64,000 nt of DNA from Manihot esculenta (GCF_001659605.2 NC_035178.2:10920062-10984061), one strand, 5' to 3'; shown: positions 21,276 to 33,407, counted from the stretch's first letter. Numbers and translations: made by a program. The notes: generated by a model from the letters alone, not told the origin.

Positions 21276-24059
21276 ATAACAGTCAATTTCGATATGTTTA
21301 GTCCTATCTTGGAAAACCGAATTAGCTGCAATTTGTATAGTCACATTGTTGTCACAATAAAGCTGGACTGGATAACTAACCAGAACCTACAAATCTCGTA
21401 AAATAGAGATAATCCAAAGTAATTCATACATTATTGCAACCATGGCCCTATACTCTGCTTCAGTAGAAGATTTGAAAATAGTAGTTTGCTTTTTTTGTTT
21501 TCCAGAAAATCATTAAAGAACTAAGAAAGAACCCAAACTTTGTTAAAGTTTTTCAAGAAAAACAACAGGAAATAAAGTCCAATATTAACAGTAGCCTTTA
21601 GATTTTGTAAAACATGCATGGCTGCTTCCAATGAGGTTTTTTAAGGGTAGCCCTAAAATGGGTTAGATGTTACACAGCATGGCTAATGTCCGGCCTGGAT
21701 AGATTAATATATAAAAGTCCCCTAATAAGCCTTCTGTAACAATATGGTTGAGCAAGAGGCTCATCGACCTCTGGTGATAAATATAAACCCTTAGGCAGAG
21801 AAAATAAAGCAGGTTTGCAATTTAACATACCAACATTAGTCAACAAGTCAGTAATAAATTTTTTTCAACTTAGAATAGTGGTCTGATCAAACCGAGTTAT
21901 TTCAAGCCCAAGAAAATATTTAAGCTGATCTAGATCTTTAATTATAAACTTATTATACAAAGCAGTTTTAACAATAGTAATATCATCAAGAGGTGTCCGT
22001 CACAATCACATTATCAACATATATTAAGAGTGTCATAAACGAGTGCCTTGATTGCTTAACAAATAGACAATAATCATAGAAAGTTTGTTTAAACTCCAAT
22101 GATTTGAGGAAGCTAGTGAACTCAATATTTCACTGCCTGGAAGCCTGTTTTAAACCATAGAGAGATTTCTTAAGCAAACAAACCTGGCAAGGTAAGGCTT
22201 TATGATACCCTTGAGAAGGTATCATGTAAACTTCTTCATTCAAATTTCCATGTAGAAAATCATTATTAATATCGAGCTGATAAATAGCCCATTATTTTGC
22301 AATGGCTAAAGCAATTAATATCCTAACAGTTGTTAGTTTTGCAATAGGGGAGAACCTGTCCTTAAAATCCAAACTCTCAATTTGATTATAGGCCTTGGCT
22401 GCTAGACGAGTCTTAAGCCTTTCAACCTCTCCAGTAGATTTATATTTTACTTTATAAACCTATTTATTTCCAATGGCTTTCTTCCCTTTAGACAAGTCTA
22501 TAAGAACCCATGTATGATTCTTCCCTAAAGTTGTCAGTTCTTGTTGCATAGCAGTAACCCACTGAGTATCAAGAGAAGCTTGAGCATATATAGTAGACTC
22601 ATTAACAACCACTATATTATGGAAAAAGGACTGATAGTGTGACTCAAAACATACCTCAAAAACTGGTTGGATTGAGCTAAAAGTAAAACTAACGAAGTCC
22701 TACAACCAAGCTGGTTTATGTGCAACTCTAGTGGACCTTCTTAATTCAATATGAGAGTGAAAAGTATCTAAATTGATCTGGTCGGACTGGTCGGATGTGG
22801 AGTAACCTTAATTGACCTGGTCAGACTGGTCGAAAATGGAGCGATCTAAATTGATCTAGTTGGACTGATCGGACATGGAATGACTTGAATAGACCTGGTC
22901 GGATTGGTCGGATATGGAATGACCTGAATTATCATGGTCGGACTGGTCGGCCATGAAGTGAGGAATTAAATGTAATCAGGCCTCATTTACAACATCAAGT
23001 TCAATAATAGAAATAGGAACCATAGGAGATGAATTTAAACCTTTAGCACGAGTACAAGGAAAAATATATTCACAAAAAACTACATCTTTGCTTACCAGAA
23101 TGTTGTTAGTCTGTAAATCATAAAGTTTGTAAGCCTTATGAGCCCCTCCATATCCTATCATAATAGCTTTAATAGATCTTAGCTCAAACTTGTCCTTATG
23201 AGGACCAACTCTGGTAGCAAAACATAGACACCCAAATTTTCTGAGGTTTGTATAATCTGGATTCCTTTTATACAGCCTCTCATAAGGACTTTCCTATTTA
23301 ATACTAGCAATGGACATCCTATTTATAAGATAGGTGGTGATCAATACATATTCCGACCAAAATATTTTTGGCATATTGCCTTGAAGCCTTGAGACCCTAG
23401 CAGTGTCTAATAGATGTTTATGTTTCCTCTGCACCACTCCATTTTGTTGTGGTGTGTAAGGGTAAGACCTCTAGTGAATAATACTCATTTTTTCAAACAG
23501 ATTTTGACATTCTCTGCTTAAAAAATCATGCCCATTATCATTCCTTATAACTTTTACTTTAGCCTTAAACTGATTCTCAATCATTTTTAAAAATCTAGAT
23601 AGAAAATATAAACTTTAACCTTTAAATTGCATCATAAAGGTCTAAGTAGCCCTAGTGTAATCATCTACAATAGTTAGAAAATATTTAGCTCTAGTTATGG
23701 ACTATTCTCTGTAAAACCCCTATATATCCACATGCAGCAAATCAAAGGATTTCATACAAATTATGACTTATAGGAAACAAAACCTAGACTATTTAGCCAA
23801 ATGACTTATTTTACATTGTAAATTTTCATTTTCATCATACCTAATCCCATTAATATATTAATATATTTTAGTTTGTCAATAGAAACATGACCCAGCTTGT
23901 CATGAATATCCTTAAGAATAAGCATGCAAGTAGACTTATATGTCATATCATTAATCATTTCTTTGTTTATACTAGAAGCAACATACACAGTATTTACAAA
24001 AATCTAAAGATAAGGTACAATGTACAAAATTTTAGACAAACAATTATAAACTTCAGATT

Positions 24060-24223
24060 TGTGATATCCAGCTGCTTCTTGTCCCACATCGGCGGATTAT
24101 GAAAAATCTAAATTGTATATAATAACTAGCACGAAACTACTAAATAACTTGGGTTCACCATTTTGGGTCAAGTGAAAAGTGCATCCAAAAGTTATTTGGG
24201 TTAGTTTAGGCCGAACTATTTCA
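24060..24223 (+). mobile_element. solo LTR of the TRIM family
   Basis: 164 bp starting TGTGATATCCAGCTGC, with GTCCCACATCGG, and ending CTATTTCA, matching the TRIM repeats at 6088, 32804 and 57513. Perfect AGATT duplications flank it (24055-24059 and 24224-24228). It is inserted in the copia remnant and proves that this TRIM family moved on its own, apart from the copies spread by segmental duplication. Confidence 0.9.
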
Positions 24224-25863
24224 AGATTCATCAAAACTCCTCCGGTTTAATTTCGTTTACCACGACTACTACTTTTTTAGTTAGAGGGTCCTGTATGAAA
24301 CAAAGATGAGAATGGAAAAATAACAAAATCTTGCTATGCTTTATCAACTTGCTAACAGATAATAGATTGTAATTAAAATTTGAAATATAGAGCACATCTC
24401 TCAAAATAATAGAATCAGATAAGCAAATTATGTCAGCATGTGTTACCCTAGTCATATTTCCGTAAGCAAGTGAACAAAAACACATTTTTGTAATTTAGAT
24501 AGGTTGTTAAACAAAAAATTATTTGGTGGTGATATATGGTTGTTGGCACCTATTTCTACAATCTAGATTACATTATTATGCACCTCATTGGTCCAAGTAT
24601 TAACGGAACAAAAATTACCTGCAAAGGCATATAGGCCACAATTTAATCTTTGAGTACTTGCACCAATAGTCGTGGCTATTAAGGCTACTTTTCCTTTCAC
24701 CAGTCTTGAAACTCCTATTGAAGATTGCTCAGGACTGTTCTAATCTCATCGATTTTAGCACCATCATGCGTTACGTCAAGAGGATTGTCCTCCTCAAACT
24801 CTAGATCCTTAGTGACAGCCATCAACTTTCGGGCAGTATTTCTTTCTCTCTCCTGTTTAATAGGTTTCCCTCCAATCTTGATTTTGTTCTTGAACCAATA
24901 AGGATATCCTATAAGCTTAAAACAATTATCCTTGACATAGCCACCCATGTTACAATGATTACAGTGCCCCTTCTTTCGATCATATCTTTTTTGTTTTCCT
25001 TTTTGTGATTGATTAAACAATACCAATGTTTCATTTGATTTAGGGTTTTCTTTTGCTCAGAACCTCCTTTTGAGATTCATGCTTCAGGACCATAGAATAC
25101 GCTCGATTAATGGACGGTAGGGGTAAAGAACCAAAACCTGATCTCTCACAGAATCAAAATTTTCATTTAAACCCATCATGAATTGCATGAGTCTATTCCC
25201 ATTGTTCATTTCATCAATGGCTTTGGATGCTTCACAAGGACATGGGGGTAAAACTTTTATAGACCCTAACTCATCCCACAACCTTTTCAGACGGGTGAAG
25301 TAAAGAGAAATAGGGGAATTTTCTTGAGAGATAAGAGAAATCTGTCTATACAACTCATATATTTGAGTGCCATACTCTCTCCAAATCTTTCTATACTCTC
25401 AAACCATAAATCCCTTGAAGATACTGTATAGATGAAACCATCTATGAGATCATTTGAAATGAAGTTCAAAATCCAAGATGTGATCATATAGTTACATCTT
25501 TTTCATTTTTCAAAGAATTCATGATCTTTACTCGGCATCAGAACAATGTCATCAACAAAGCCTAACTTTTTTCTTGGCTCCTAAAGCTATTCTCATGGAT
25601 CTATCTCAAGACCTGAAGTTTCTGCTCTCCATTAGAGAAGCTGAGACCAAAACCATACATTGATGGTCCGACGATTATAGGTAGAACAGATTGCCATTTG
25701 CCACGTCCACTGCATGTCCTTTATCCTTTCGCGAACTGGGCACCTTAGTTTCTATCATGGGCATTGGATCTGTCATTTCTTCATCTTCTTGCATTTTAGC
25801 AAAATGGATTGAGTGAAACGAAAGTCATAGCCTTTAACAAATCTTTACCCTAGAAACTCACTT

Positions 25864-25875
25864 GCTCTGATACCA
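25864..25875 (-). promoter_or_regulatory. primer-binding site of the long copia copy
   Basis: The minus strand reads TGGTATCAGAGC, the canonical initiator tRNA-Met complement, immediately after the LTR end ACA. This fixes the 5' LTR boundary and the element's orientation. Confidence 0.9.
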
Positions 25876-26685
25876 TGTAAAAAGAGAGAAAAAAGCAATA
25901 TTCTTTGTATATTGATATATTTTCTCTGTACAAGAAGGACTATTTATATTTTATCTATTGGCTTAACCCACATGCACAGCACGAACTAGAAGAATTCAGA
26001 AGAACAAAATTTTTAAAGAATCGAAGCTAAGCTAAACTATGTCTTTTTACAAGAATAATATAAGTGTAAAATAATATGGTGCCATTTAATCAGGTTGTTA
26101 CACCGGTCATCAGGCAACACACTGTCCACAAAGTTGTCCGACCATTTAGTAGTTGGACTGACCATTTGTTTATTAGGTGTCCCTCCGACTGCTTGGTTGT
26201 TGGTCCAAGCATTTGCTTATCAAGTCATCCCTTCGACTGCTTGGTCGTTGATTCGACCATTTACTTGTCAGGTCATTCCACCGACTCCATTTACTTGTCA
26301 GGTCATTCCACCGACTCCATTTACTTATCAAGTTTGACTAGTTATCATTAGGTCGTTCACTAAGTCGCTAGATCGTCCAGGTTTACACCTCGTCTCAAGT
26401 TGTCTTGTCTAGTCGTCTGGACCTGGTCGTATTCTTCTCTTTGGATGGTCGTCTTGCCTGATCACCTGGTCGTCATGATGAACTATTAAGTCGGCCAGAT
26501 AGTCGTCTCGCTGAACAAGTACTCGGCCTCGTCTTGCATGACCACTTGGTCGTCATGATTAACTATTATGTCAGCCAGGTAGTCGTCTCACTGAGCAAGC
26601 ACTCGATCTTACTTCAGGTGGTCGCTTTAGGTAATCGTCTTGATAGATAAATACTCGGTCTAGCGGTCGATCGTATCCTTCTACA
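25876..26685 (-). repeat. 5' LTR of the long copia copy
   Basis: About 810 bp, from TGTAGAAGGATACG (26685) to TTTTTACA (25876) on the minus strand. It is the only reasonably full LTR of this family here. It contains the 48-bp-type repeats at about 26155-26335 and an AT-rich R/U5 part near 25900-26070. No TRIM is present at the site where A, B and C carry one. Confidence 0.85.
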
Positions 26686-28311
26686 TCTTTTTTCATTTAA
26701 AATGATTTTTTTACTATAAATATATTTTTTTCAGATTTTTTAAAATTATATATATCAGTAATTGGTGTTATATTTTACAAAATTTAAGAGTTCTATTATT
26801 TTAAAATAGTAGGTAATTTAATATTTTAATACCAATTAAGGATAACTTGTCGAATTGATTTTTTTTCCTAAAAATATAAGAAGTATATGAGTATGGAGTT
26901 TGAGTCTTTCTATCTATAAATTTGTCCCTATGTAGCCTATAAGTTGTACTCAATTTTTATATCTTCTTCAAATTCAAAATAATTAATATTTTAATTTTAT
27001 TATTAATTTTAATATTTTACATATAATATATGAGAAATTAGTTTTTTTTTATAATTTTAATGGATCATACTATGTAACTTTAATTAAAAAATATTATATT
27101 AATGAAAAAAATAAACATATATAAAAAAATGTCAGCAACTAATTTATATGTTGATAACACAATAGATATCCATATAGAAACCAAATATCGAACCAATTGT
27201 TAATTATTGTATTGAATTGGTTGAATACAAACTGCTATTATTTTAGTTTATGAAAAATAACTTGTATTTTTGTGAAAAATATTTTTTAACGAGATAATTT
27301 ATTTTTTATTATTTAATTTTAATTTAAAAAATAAAATTTATTTATATATAGAGGTCTCAATAAAAATCTTAAGATATGGTAGCACGATAATAATGTGGCC
27401 ATTTTATCTTTAAAAGGAAAAATGTTGTGGCATCTTCACGAGTGAATCAACGATATTTTATGTGTCAATATAATTAATAAAAGTTTGAAAATACATACTT
27501 AAATGGATTATTTTTAAATTATATTATTTTTTGAAAAAATTGAATCAGGATTTCCTTGTCTATTTTAATACCCTTTATTTATTAAATGAAAATTTAGATT
27601 AATTAATATTGAGATTGTATTATTAATTAAGAATCAAATAGTTGAAAAATATAAATTAAAATGTGAACAAATTCCTAAATAACTATCTTACTAGTTATAA
27701 TCTACTATACATTGACTTCAAACACTCTCAATCATAGAAAAATTTATCTTTATTATACACAATTTATTAAAGCAAATGATTATGAAAAAAACTACATACA
27801 ACAATTAAAGTAAAATATATTTATTAAGAAACTTAAATGAGAAAAATGGAAATATGAGTACAAAAAGTATAAAACATTGATCCAAAGAGTCGTGCACTAT
27901 AAAACTATAATTTAAAATTAGTCCTTCTGATGAGTTATAAGAATTCATTTGACTTTTTTAAAAGAGTGGTGCACTATAAAACTAAAAGGCTAAAAAGAAA
28001 TATGTAAGAGTGTTATCAAAATAAAATAATATCATTTGTATTAGATTTTAAAAATATTGAATTTATTGTATATGAAAATTTTGATAAATAAATAAAAAGA
28101 CAAAAAAAGAAATTGATTAATTTAATAAATAAATAAATATTTGACATGTGTAGTTGCCCCATCACCCAAGTATTATGACACTAATTTTGACATATGCTAG
28201 CTACTATGAGAAGCATCCGATCTCCAGAGTATTGGCTACTAGCCACTTCTATTGCAGAGTTGTTGTTTGATATATGGAACCTAATAATCTTTCTGTTCAT
28301 CCTCTTAGAAG
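26686..28311. other. AT-rich spacer with a B3 relic
   Basis: Shared with 51684-52730 from its first base after the LTR (CTTTTTTCATTTAAAATGAT), so it is part of the larger duplication. At about 27690-27760 a B3 3'-end relic is visible (CTACTATACATTGACTTC then CACTCTCAATCATAGAAAAAT). Nothing else is supported up to 28311. Confidence 0.55.
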
Positions 28312-28547
28312 GAAGATTGGGGGGACATACAAGGATTTCTTCAAGTCTTATGTTGATGGTATGTAGTTCATTCTTCCAATTTTGGATTCATTCTGTCAAA
28401 ATCTTGTTCTTGGTATCCCATCATTTTCCTCTTGAAATCAGTGCATGGCCAATATGTGGAAGAAGGCTGGGTTGACAAAACATGCAAGGTCTGCAAGTAG
28501 AAAAAGCCAATTCATGGAACTTCTTTACCAGACTTTTCTCCAGATGA
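28312..28547 (+). pseudogene. two-exon remnant of an unidentified host gene
   Basis: The plus-strand frame 28312-28358 reads RRKIGGTYKDFFKSYVD and ends at a good donor (G/GTATGT, 28359). An 83-bp intron ends in CAG at 28441. Joining the exons keeps the frame: VHGQYVEEGWVDKTCKVC, then a stop at 28498-28500. In the next frame, 28497-28547 reads VEKANSWNFFTRLFSR and stops, which looks like the true C-terminal tail after an internal deletion. The CxxC motif suggests a small metal-binding or thiol segment. I cannot name the gene. A fragment of its upstream flank is duplicated near 3717-3925. Confidence 0.5.
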
Positions 28548-28969
28548 AGGGAGTATTAGCTGCTGAATATTCATATTTGATATAGATTTGGTGCAAGAGA
28601 ATTGCCTCTGAACTTATAGACGTCATGAGGTTAAGGATGCATAAATAAGAATTTCCCAATACCACATGTTAGTACTATCTCTATAGTTCAATAGCATTGC
28701 CCATAATCAATGCCAAATTTAATTCTCTTTACTCATGTATTGATATTAAATAAAATTTACATTGAAATTTGATATTGTTGTGTTGAAGATGTGGTTAGGA
28801 TTTTGAATAAGAATGTTGTTTTTAGGATAGGAAAATAGGAAATAGAAAATCTTCTTATAAGAAATCAAAGAATTGAGAATACAAATTAAAATGAAAAAAA
28901 AATTCTTAAATCTATCCTACTAAATGATAATATATTAATATATCCTACTAATAATAATCTACTAAATAT
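28548..28969. other. 3' flank of the intact B3 gene
   Basis: AT-rich. From about 28820 (TAGGATAGGAAAATAGG) it matches 10471-10632. No other gene. Confidence 0.5.
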
Positions 28970-29812
28970 TCATTGATAGACGTCAGAAGCTCTCTCAAGC
29001 ACAGAAAAGTTGAATATTTTCCCTGTTGAATCCCAAAAAATCCCAATAAGATCTCCTTCAACTAAATTCCTTCTCTTCACGAAATTATTCAGCCACCCTT
29101 TTTTGAAGATGTAACTCTTTGATGTATGCCAGTACTTCAAAACCACATTCAACTCTGTCTTTGTATCACAATCCCAGAAGCAAAATTCAGCACCTTCTCC
29201 TCTGATCTTCTCAAGAGTTTCACTATTCATAAATGGCAAAATATGATCCTTGACTAAAGCTGATGCCACCAACAGTCTGCAAAGATTACCAAGATCACTA
29301 CCAGTTAGCCTCTTCTTAATCTTCCATGGATCATAAAGCACCAGTTTGGTCCAAACAGGATGCTTCAGCCTCATCTTTCTCTCCTCTTCAGGACCATAAA
29401 TTATCTGATTTGCAGTATCTCGAGCCAACGGTTTCAATTCTGAGGACTCTTTGGATACTCCATCGGGCTCCTTTCTTGTTGCAGAGGCATCATGATCAGC
29501 GACCCAAGTTTCATCAAACAGTTTTAGTTGGGTGGAAACCTCCTCCTTCCCTGCGAGAGTTGAATCAACGATGGAACTGTGAAGGGAGAATGATGAACTG
29601 ATTCGGGTGGTTCTAGGTTTCTTGATCATGCTTGGAAACCAGCAAGAAAGGGTTAACTCAGTGGAAACATGGCTGTTTTCTTGATTGTCGATGATTTGAC
29701 GGTGATTCCGCTTCTTGTCAGATTGGTTGGCTGCGAGAAGTTGATCATTCATGGGTCCTTGAGCACTGGAAACATAGAAATAATCATAGGACTTGAGGTG
29801 TTGTTTCTCCAT
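28970..29812 (-). CDS. B3-domain (DUF313-type) DNA-binding protein, long form, intact
   Basis: 280 residues, single exon, ATG at 29810-29812 (MEKQHLKSYDYFYVSSAQ). Residues 1-145 are a variable, probably disordered region with a basic patch (IKKPRTTR, about 63-70) and an acidic/polar linker. The B3 domain covers about 150-275: WTKLVLYDPWKIKKRL, LTGSDLGNLCRLLV, EKIRGEGAEFCFWDCDT, LKYWHTSKSYIFKKGW, then FVKRRNLVEGDLIGIFWD and FNFSVLER. This spacing is typical of the plant DUF313/B3 branch, presumed nuclear DNA-binding proteins whose targets are mostly unknown. No frame lesion is visible. A TATA box lies about 150 bp upstream (29959-29966). The nearest relative is 52949-53791. Expression is unknown. 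Confidence 0.85.
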   Translation of the reverse strand: MEKQHLKSYDYFYVSSAQGPMNDQLLAANQSDKKRNHRQIIDNQENSHVSTELTLSCWFPSMIKKPRTTRISSSFSLHSSIVDSTLAGKEEVSTQLKLFDETWVADHDASATRKEPDGVSKESSELKPLARDTANQIIYGPEEERKMRLKHPVWTKLVLYDPWKIKKRLTGSDLGNLCRLLVASALVKDHILPFMNSETLEKIRGEGAEFCFWDCDTKTELNVVLKYWHTSKSYIFKKGWLNNFVKRRNLVEGDLIGIFWDSTGKIFNFSVLERASDVYQ

Positions 29813-30522
29813 TCTGGAAATCTTAATTGATTGTGAGAATGGAATGAGATATGTAGAGAGAGAATGGAAGGAGACTGATGTGTTTTCTCGGATTTTCTTT
29901 TTTGAATCAGATAATGAAAATTTGCATGCAGAGACAGTTTTTAATGCATGTATCTATGTATATATAGAGAGACACAGAATGTTAACCTTTAAGAAATGGG
30001 ATTTCATATCCAAGTAGGAAACTGATTTCTATTCTGAAAGACTTTTTTTTTTTTTTTTAAATGGGATAACGAAAATTTTCCACCATTTTATTAATTAATT
30101 AATTAATTAATTTGACACGTAGATATTTATTTATTAATAAAAGGAACTCCACCAAGCGTGTATACACACAACAAAATGCAAAATGCAGAAAGGAAAATAG
30201 AAGGCCAAGGCTCCAAGAGTGTTGTAGGAGAGTTTTTTGTAATGACAGGTGTTTCCTTTCTACCATTTTGGTTCTTCCTTAGTATTGGTTGATGTGGGTT
30301 CTGTTTGCAGATTTGCAGGATACTTGAACTTTCAGCTCTGTTGAATCTTGAGGACACCTAATTTTGTAAGTTATTTTTGAGAATTTTTATTAAGTATATA
30401 TAATAATAATTTGCACCTGAGGATTGATAAATTAAAGTTATATTTGGAGAATTTGTATAATAATCCTTTACAGAAAGCATGTGACTAGATGGATTAGGAT
30501 TTCTCGAACAAGTTTTTACATA
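29813..30522. other. upstream region of the intact B3 gene
   Basis: Duplicated at 53792-54399. It includes a (TTAA)-rich simple repeat at about 30089-30113 and a T-run at 30043-30058. The short frame 30127-30357 is not conserved as protein in the other copy. Confidence 0.5.
29959..29966 (-). promoter_or_regulatory. TATA box of the long-form B3 gene
   Basis: TATATATA on the minus strand, followed by an AGAGAGACACAG-type (plus strand) segment. The position is preserved before the 52949-53791 copy. Confidence 0.55.
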
Positions 30523-30620
30523 AACTCTCTCAAGCACAGAAAAATAGAATATTTTCTTTATTGAATCTCAGTAAATCCCAATTAGGAGACTGATTTCTAT
30601 ACTTGAAGGTGATGTTTTCT
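30523..30620 (-). pseudogene. B3 relic: 3' end joined to upstream DNA
   Basis: About 60 bp of the B3 3' end (CTCTCTCAAGCACAGAAAAAT, ATATTTTCTTTATTGAAT, AAATCCCAATTAGG) continue directly into what is normally upstream DNA of the long-form gene (CTTGAAGGTGATGTTTTCTTGG). Nearly the entire gene was removed by deletion between these points. The same scar is at about 55063-55160. Confidence 0.6.
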
Positions 30621-30950
30621 TGGATTTTCTTTTTTCAATCAGATAATGAAAATTTGCCTCCATTTTATTTATTTATTTTATTTATTTATAAATAGATATT
30701 GACTGATGAGAACCCAGAAGCTAGAACTAAGAGCCTTGAAGACCAAGTAGGTTGAAGCTTGGTGTGTTGTTTTGAATACCAAATTCATGGGCCGGGTTTT
30801 AAAATAAATTCATGTAGCTGAAAATCTATTTTTATGAGAAATACAAATGAAAATGTTAATAAATTTTCTGTTAACTAATCAAACTACATGGATCATAATA
30901 TATATATCGAGAAAAGCAAATGAAAATGTTAATAATAATCTGCTACAAAT

Positions 30951-31764
30951 TCATGGGTAGACCTTAGAAGCTCTTTCAAGCACAGCAAAATTGAATATTT
31001 TCTTTGTTGAATCCCAATAAATCCCAATCAAATCTCCTTCAACCAAGTTTCTTCTCTTCACAAAATTATTTGGCCACCCTTTGTTGAAGACGTAACTCTT
31101 TGATGTATGCCAATACTTTAAAACCAGATTCAACTCGGTGTTTGTATCACAATCCCAGAAGCAAAATTCAGCACCTTCTCCTCTGATCTTCTCAACAATA
31201 TCACTGCCCATAAATGGAAAAAATATGATTCTTTACTAAAGCTGATGCCACCAACAGTCTGCAATGATTACCAAGATCACTACCAGTTAGCCTCTTCTTA
31301 ATCTTCCATGGATCATAAAGCACCAGTTTGGTCCAAACAAGATGCTTCAGCCTCATCTTTCTCTCCTCTTCAGGACTGTAAACCCTCTCATTTGCAGTAT
31401 CTCGGGCGAGCGTTTTCAATTCTGAGGACTCTTTGGATACTCCATCAGGTTCGGCATCATGATCAGCGACCCAAGTTTCATCGAACAGTTTTAGTTTAGT
31501 GGAAACTTCCTCCTTTGCTGGCCGAGTTGAAACAACGATAGAACTGTGAAGGAAGGATGATGAACTGATTCGGGTGGTTCTAGGTTTCTTGATCATGCTT
31601 GGAAACCAGCAAGAAAGGGTTAACTCAGTGGAAGCATGGCTGTTTTCTTGATTGTCGATGATTTGACGGTGATTCCGCTTCTTTTCAGATTGGTTGGCTG
31701 CGAAAAGTTTAACTTTCATGGATCCTTGAGCACTGAAAACATGGAAATAATCTAGTTTCTCCAT
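30951..31764 (-). pseudogene. B3 gene copy 5, frameshifted
   Basis: The frame starts at ATG 31762-31764 (MEKLDYFHVFSAQGSMK) and is intact until an extra A in the A-run at about 31210-31217 shifts it within the B3 domain, after SALVKNHIF. The remaining B3 half is open in another frame to 30951 (EKIRGEGAEFCFWDCDT, RRNLVEGDLIGIYWD). A 15-bp in-frame deletion also removes five residues from the linker (DHDAEPDGV). It resembles the copies at 4095 and 55519 but retains the original start they have lost. Possibly a recent pseudogene. Confidence 0.8.
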
Positions 31765-32310
31765 TGTCGAAGTCTTGTTTCGAAGATTGGAATGTAGACT
31801 GGGTATCGATTAATATGTATAAATATAGAGAGACAGACTGTAGGAGAAGGCAAACCTTCAACAAATGGGATTTCAGGTCCAAATAGGATTTTGATTTCTA
31901 TGCTTCAGTCTCCTCTTCCGAATCGGAAAATGAAAATTTAACAACACACCCAAAACGAACTGCAGTAACTTATTCAAATTAACGCACAGCTTCAATAACT
32001 CAACATTCTTACCCCACTCTCTTGTTGGGAAAAAAAAAACTGAGGAATGTAAGAAAATAATTTTATTGAATGAAATAAAATCCATGGCTAAGTCCGTCGC
32101 AGATATTTTATTTTTTTAGTGTCTAAATTTTAGTTTAGTTTCTTTAATTTAGTTAAATATAAAGTTTACTCCTACTTTTTAAAATTTTAATATTGAATCC
32201 TTGATATTTTAAAAAAAATACAATTCAGTTTCTATGGTCAAGATCAAAATTAACTTGCTATTAAATATATTCTAAGATATATTATCATCTAAAACAATAA
32301 AATCTCAATG
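31765..32310. promoter_or_regulatory. upstream region of B3 copy 5
   Basis: Short-type upstream DNA as in block A: TATAAATA string near 31820, then an AT-rich run to the copia LTR. An internal deletion relative to block A removes the GGGGGTAATGTTGTC part. Confidence 0.4.
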
Positions 32311-33407
32311 ATTTAATCAGGTTGTTACACCGATTATCAGGGTATGCACTGTCCACAAAGTGGTCCGACCATTTACTTATCTAGTCATCTTATTGACTGC
32401 TTGGTTGTTGGTCCGACCGTTTACTTATCAGGTCGTCCCTTCGACTGCTTGGTCATTGGTCCGAGCATTTGCTTGTCAGGTCGTCCCATTGACTCCATTT
32501 GCTTATCACGTCAAACTGGTCATCATTATGTCATTCACTAAGTCAACAAATCGTCCAGGTTTACACCACGTCTCAGGTTGTCTTCTCTAGTCGTCTGGGC
32601 TAGGTTGTATCTTTTTCTTTGGATGGTCGTCTTGCCTTACCACCTGTTTGTCATGATGAACTATTAGGTTGGCCAGGTGGTCGTATTGCTGAATAAGTAC
32701 TCGGCCTCGTCTTGCCTGACCACTTGGTCGTCATCATTAACTATTATGTTGGCCAAGTGGTCATCTCGTTGAATATGTACTCGGCCTTACTTCAGGTGGT
32801 CGCTATGATATTCAGCTGCTTGATGTGGGAAAACATCCCACATCAGCAAATTACCAATTCAATTGGTAATATATAAAGTCTAGTTTAATAATACTAAATA
32901 ACTTGGATTAACTATTTTAGACCAAGTGAAAAGTAGGTCCAAAAAATTATTTGGGTCAGTTTGGACCGGACTGTTTCAATTGCTATTAGAGCCAAGCTGG
33001 ATCAAAAAAATTGTGTAGAGCTAGTAGAATTCCGATGAAAGGGCTACCCGTGTGAAACCAGATGGAGCCACCCGAGGTACTAGCGAATCACAATACCCCA
33101 GGGTTTAGTCTTCACTTAGCAATCGAATTCGATTCAATATTCAGTTGCGACGAGGATGTTGCAAATTTAGTGGGGAAGAGTGTAATATTTAGCTACTTGA
33201 TGTGGGAAAATATCCCACATTGGCAAATTACCAATTCAATTGGTAATATATAATCCTGGTTTAATACTACTAAATAATTTGGATTAATCATTTTGAGCCA
33301 AGTGGAAAAGTAGGTCCTAAAAGTTGTTTGTATCAGTTTGGACTGAGCTATTTCAGTCGCCTTGATAGACAAATGTTCGGCCAAGTGGTCGCTCGTATCC
33401 TTCTACA
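32311..33407 (-). mobile_element. truncated copia 3' LTR with a nested TRIM (block B)
   Basis: Same structure as 5586-6694: starts TGTAGAAGGATACG at 33407 (minus) after a GCGGGGAACGGGA tract, truncated at about 32311, and contains the 48-bp-type repeats (about 32365-32500). Confidence 0.75.
32804..33355 (+). mobile_element. TRIM retrotransposon (block B)
   Basis: 552 bp with 175-bp repeats at 32804-32978 and 33181-33355. The first base pair of the left end is mutated (TATGATATTC). Perfect GTCGC target duplications flank it (32799-32803 and 33356-33360). The internal primer site (CTATTAGAGCC) and purine tract (GTGGGGAAGAG) are as in block A. Confidence 0.92.

Larger units (their letters stand above)
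18801..25875 (-). pseudogene. Ty1/copia polyprotein, longest degenerate copy
   Basis: Without the nested solo LTR (18976-21275) and TRIM LTR (24060-24223), about 4.6 kb remain, close to a full copia interior. Minus-strand order from the right: gag (25487-25084; LYFTRLKRLWDEL, LMQFMMGLNENFD); a damaged zinc knuckle (CNHCNMGGYVKDNC, the His replaced by Tyr) at about 24900-24970; protease/gag-pre-integrase pieces (24485-23806; HDKLGHVSIDKL); the integrase end (about 23160, GAHKAYKLYDLQTNN); then RT and RNase H remnants down to 21281 and 18975-18801. Many stops and shifts make it dead. This copy shows which part of the element blocks A, B and C have lost. Confidence 0.8.

Noticed and set aside
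28194..28475. 93-codon hydrophobic frame
   Set aside because: Wrong frame across the exon remnant and its intron. The frame supported by splice sites is different.
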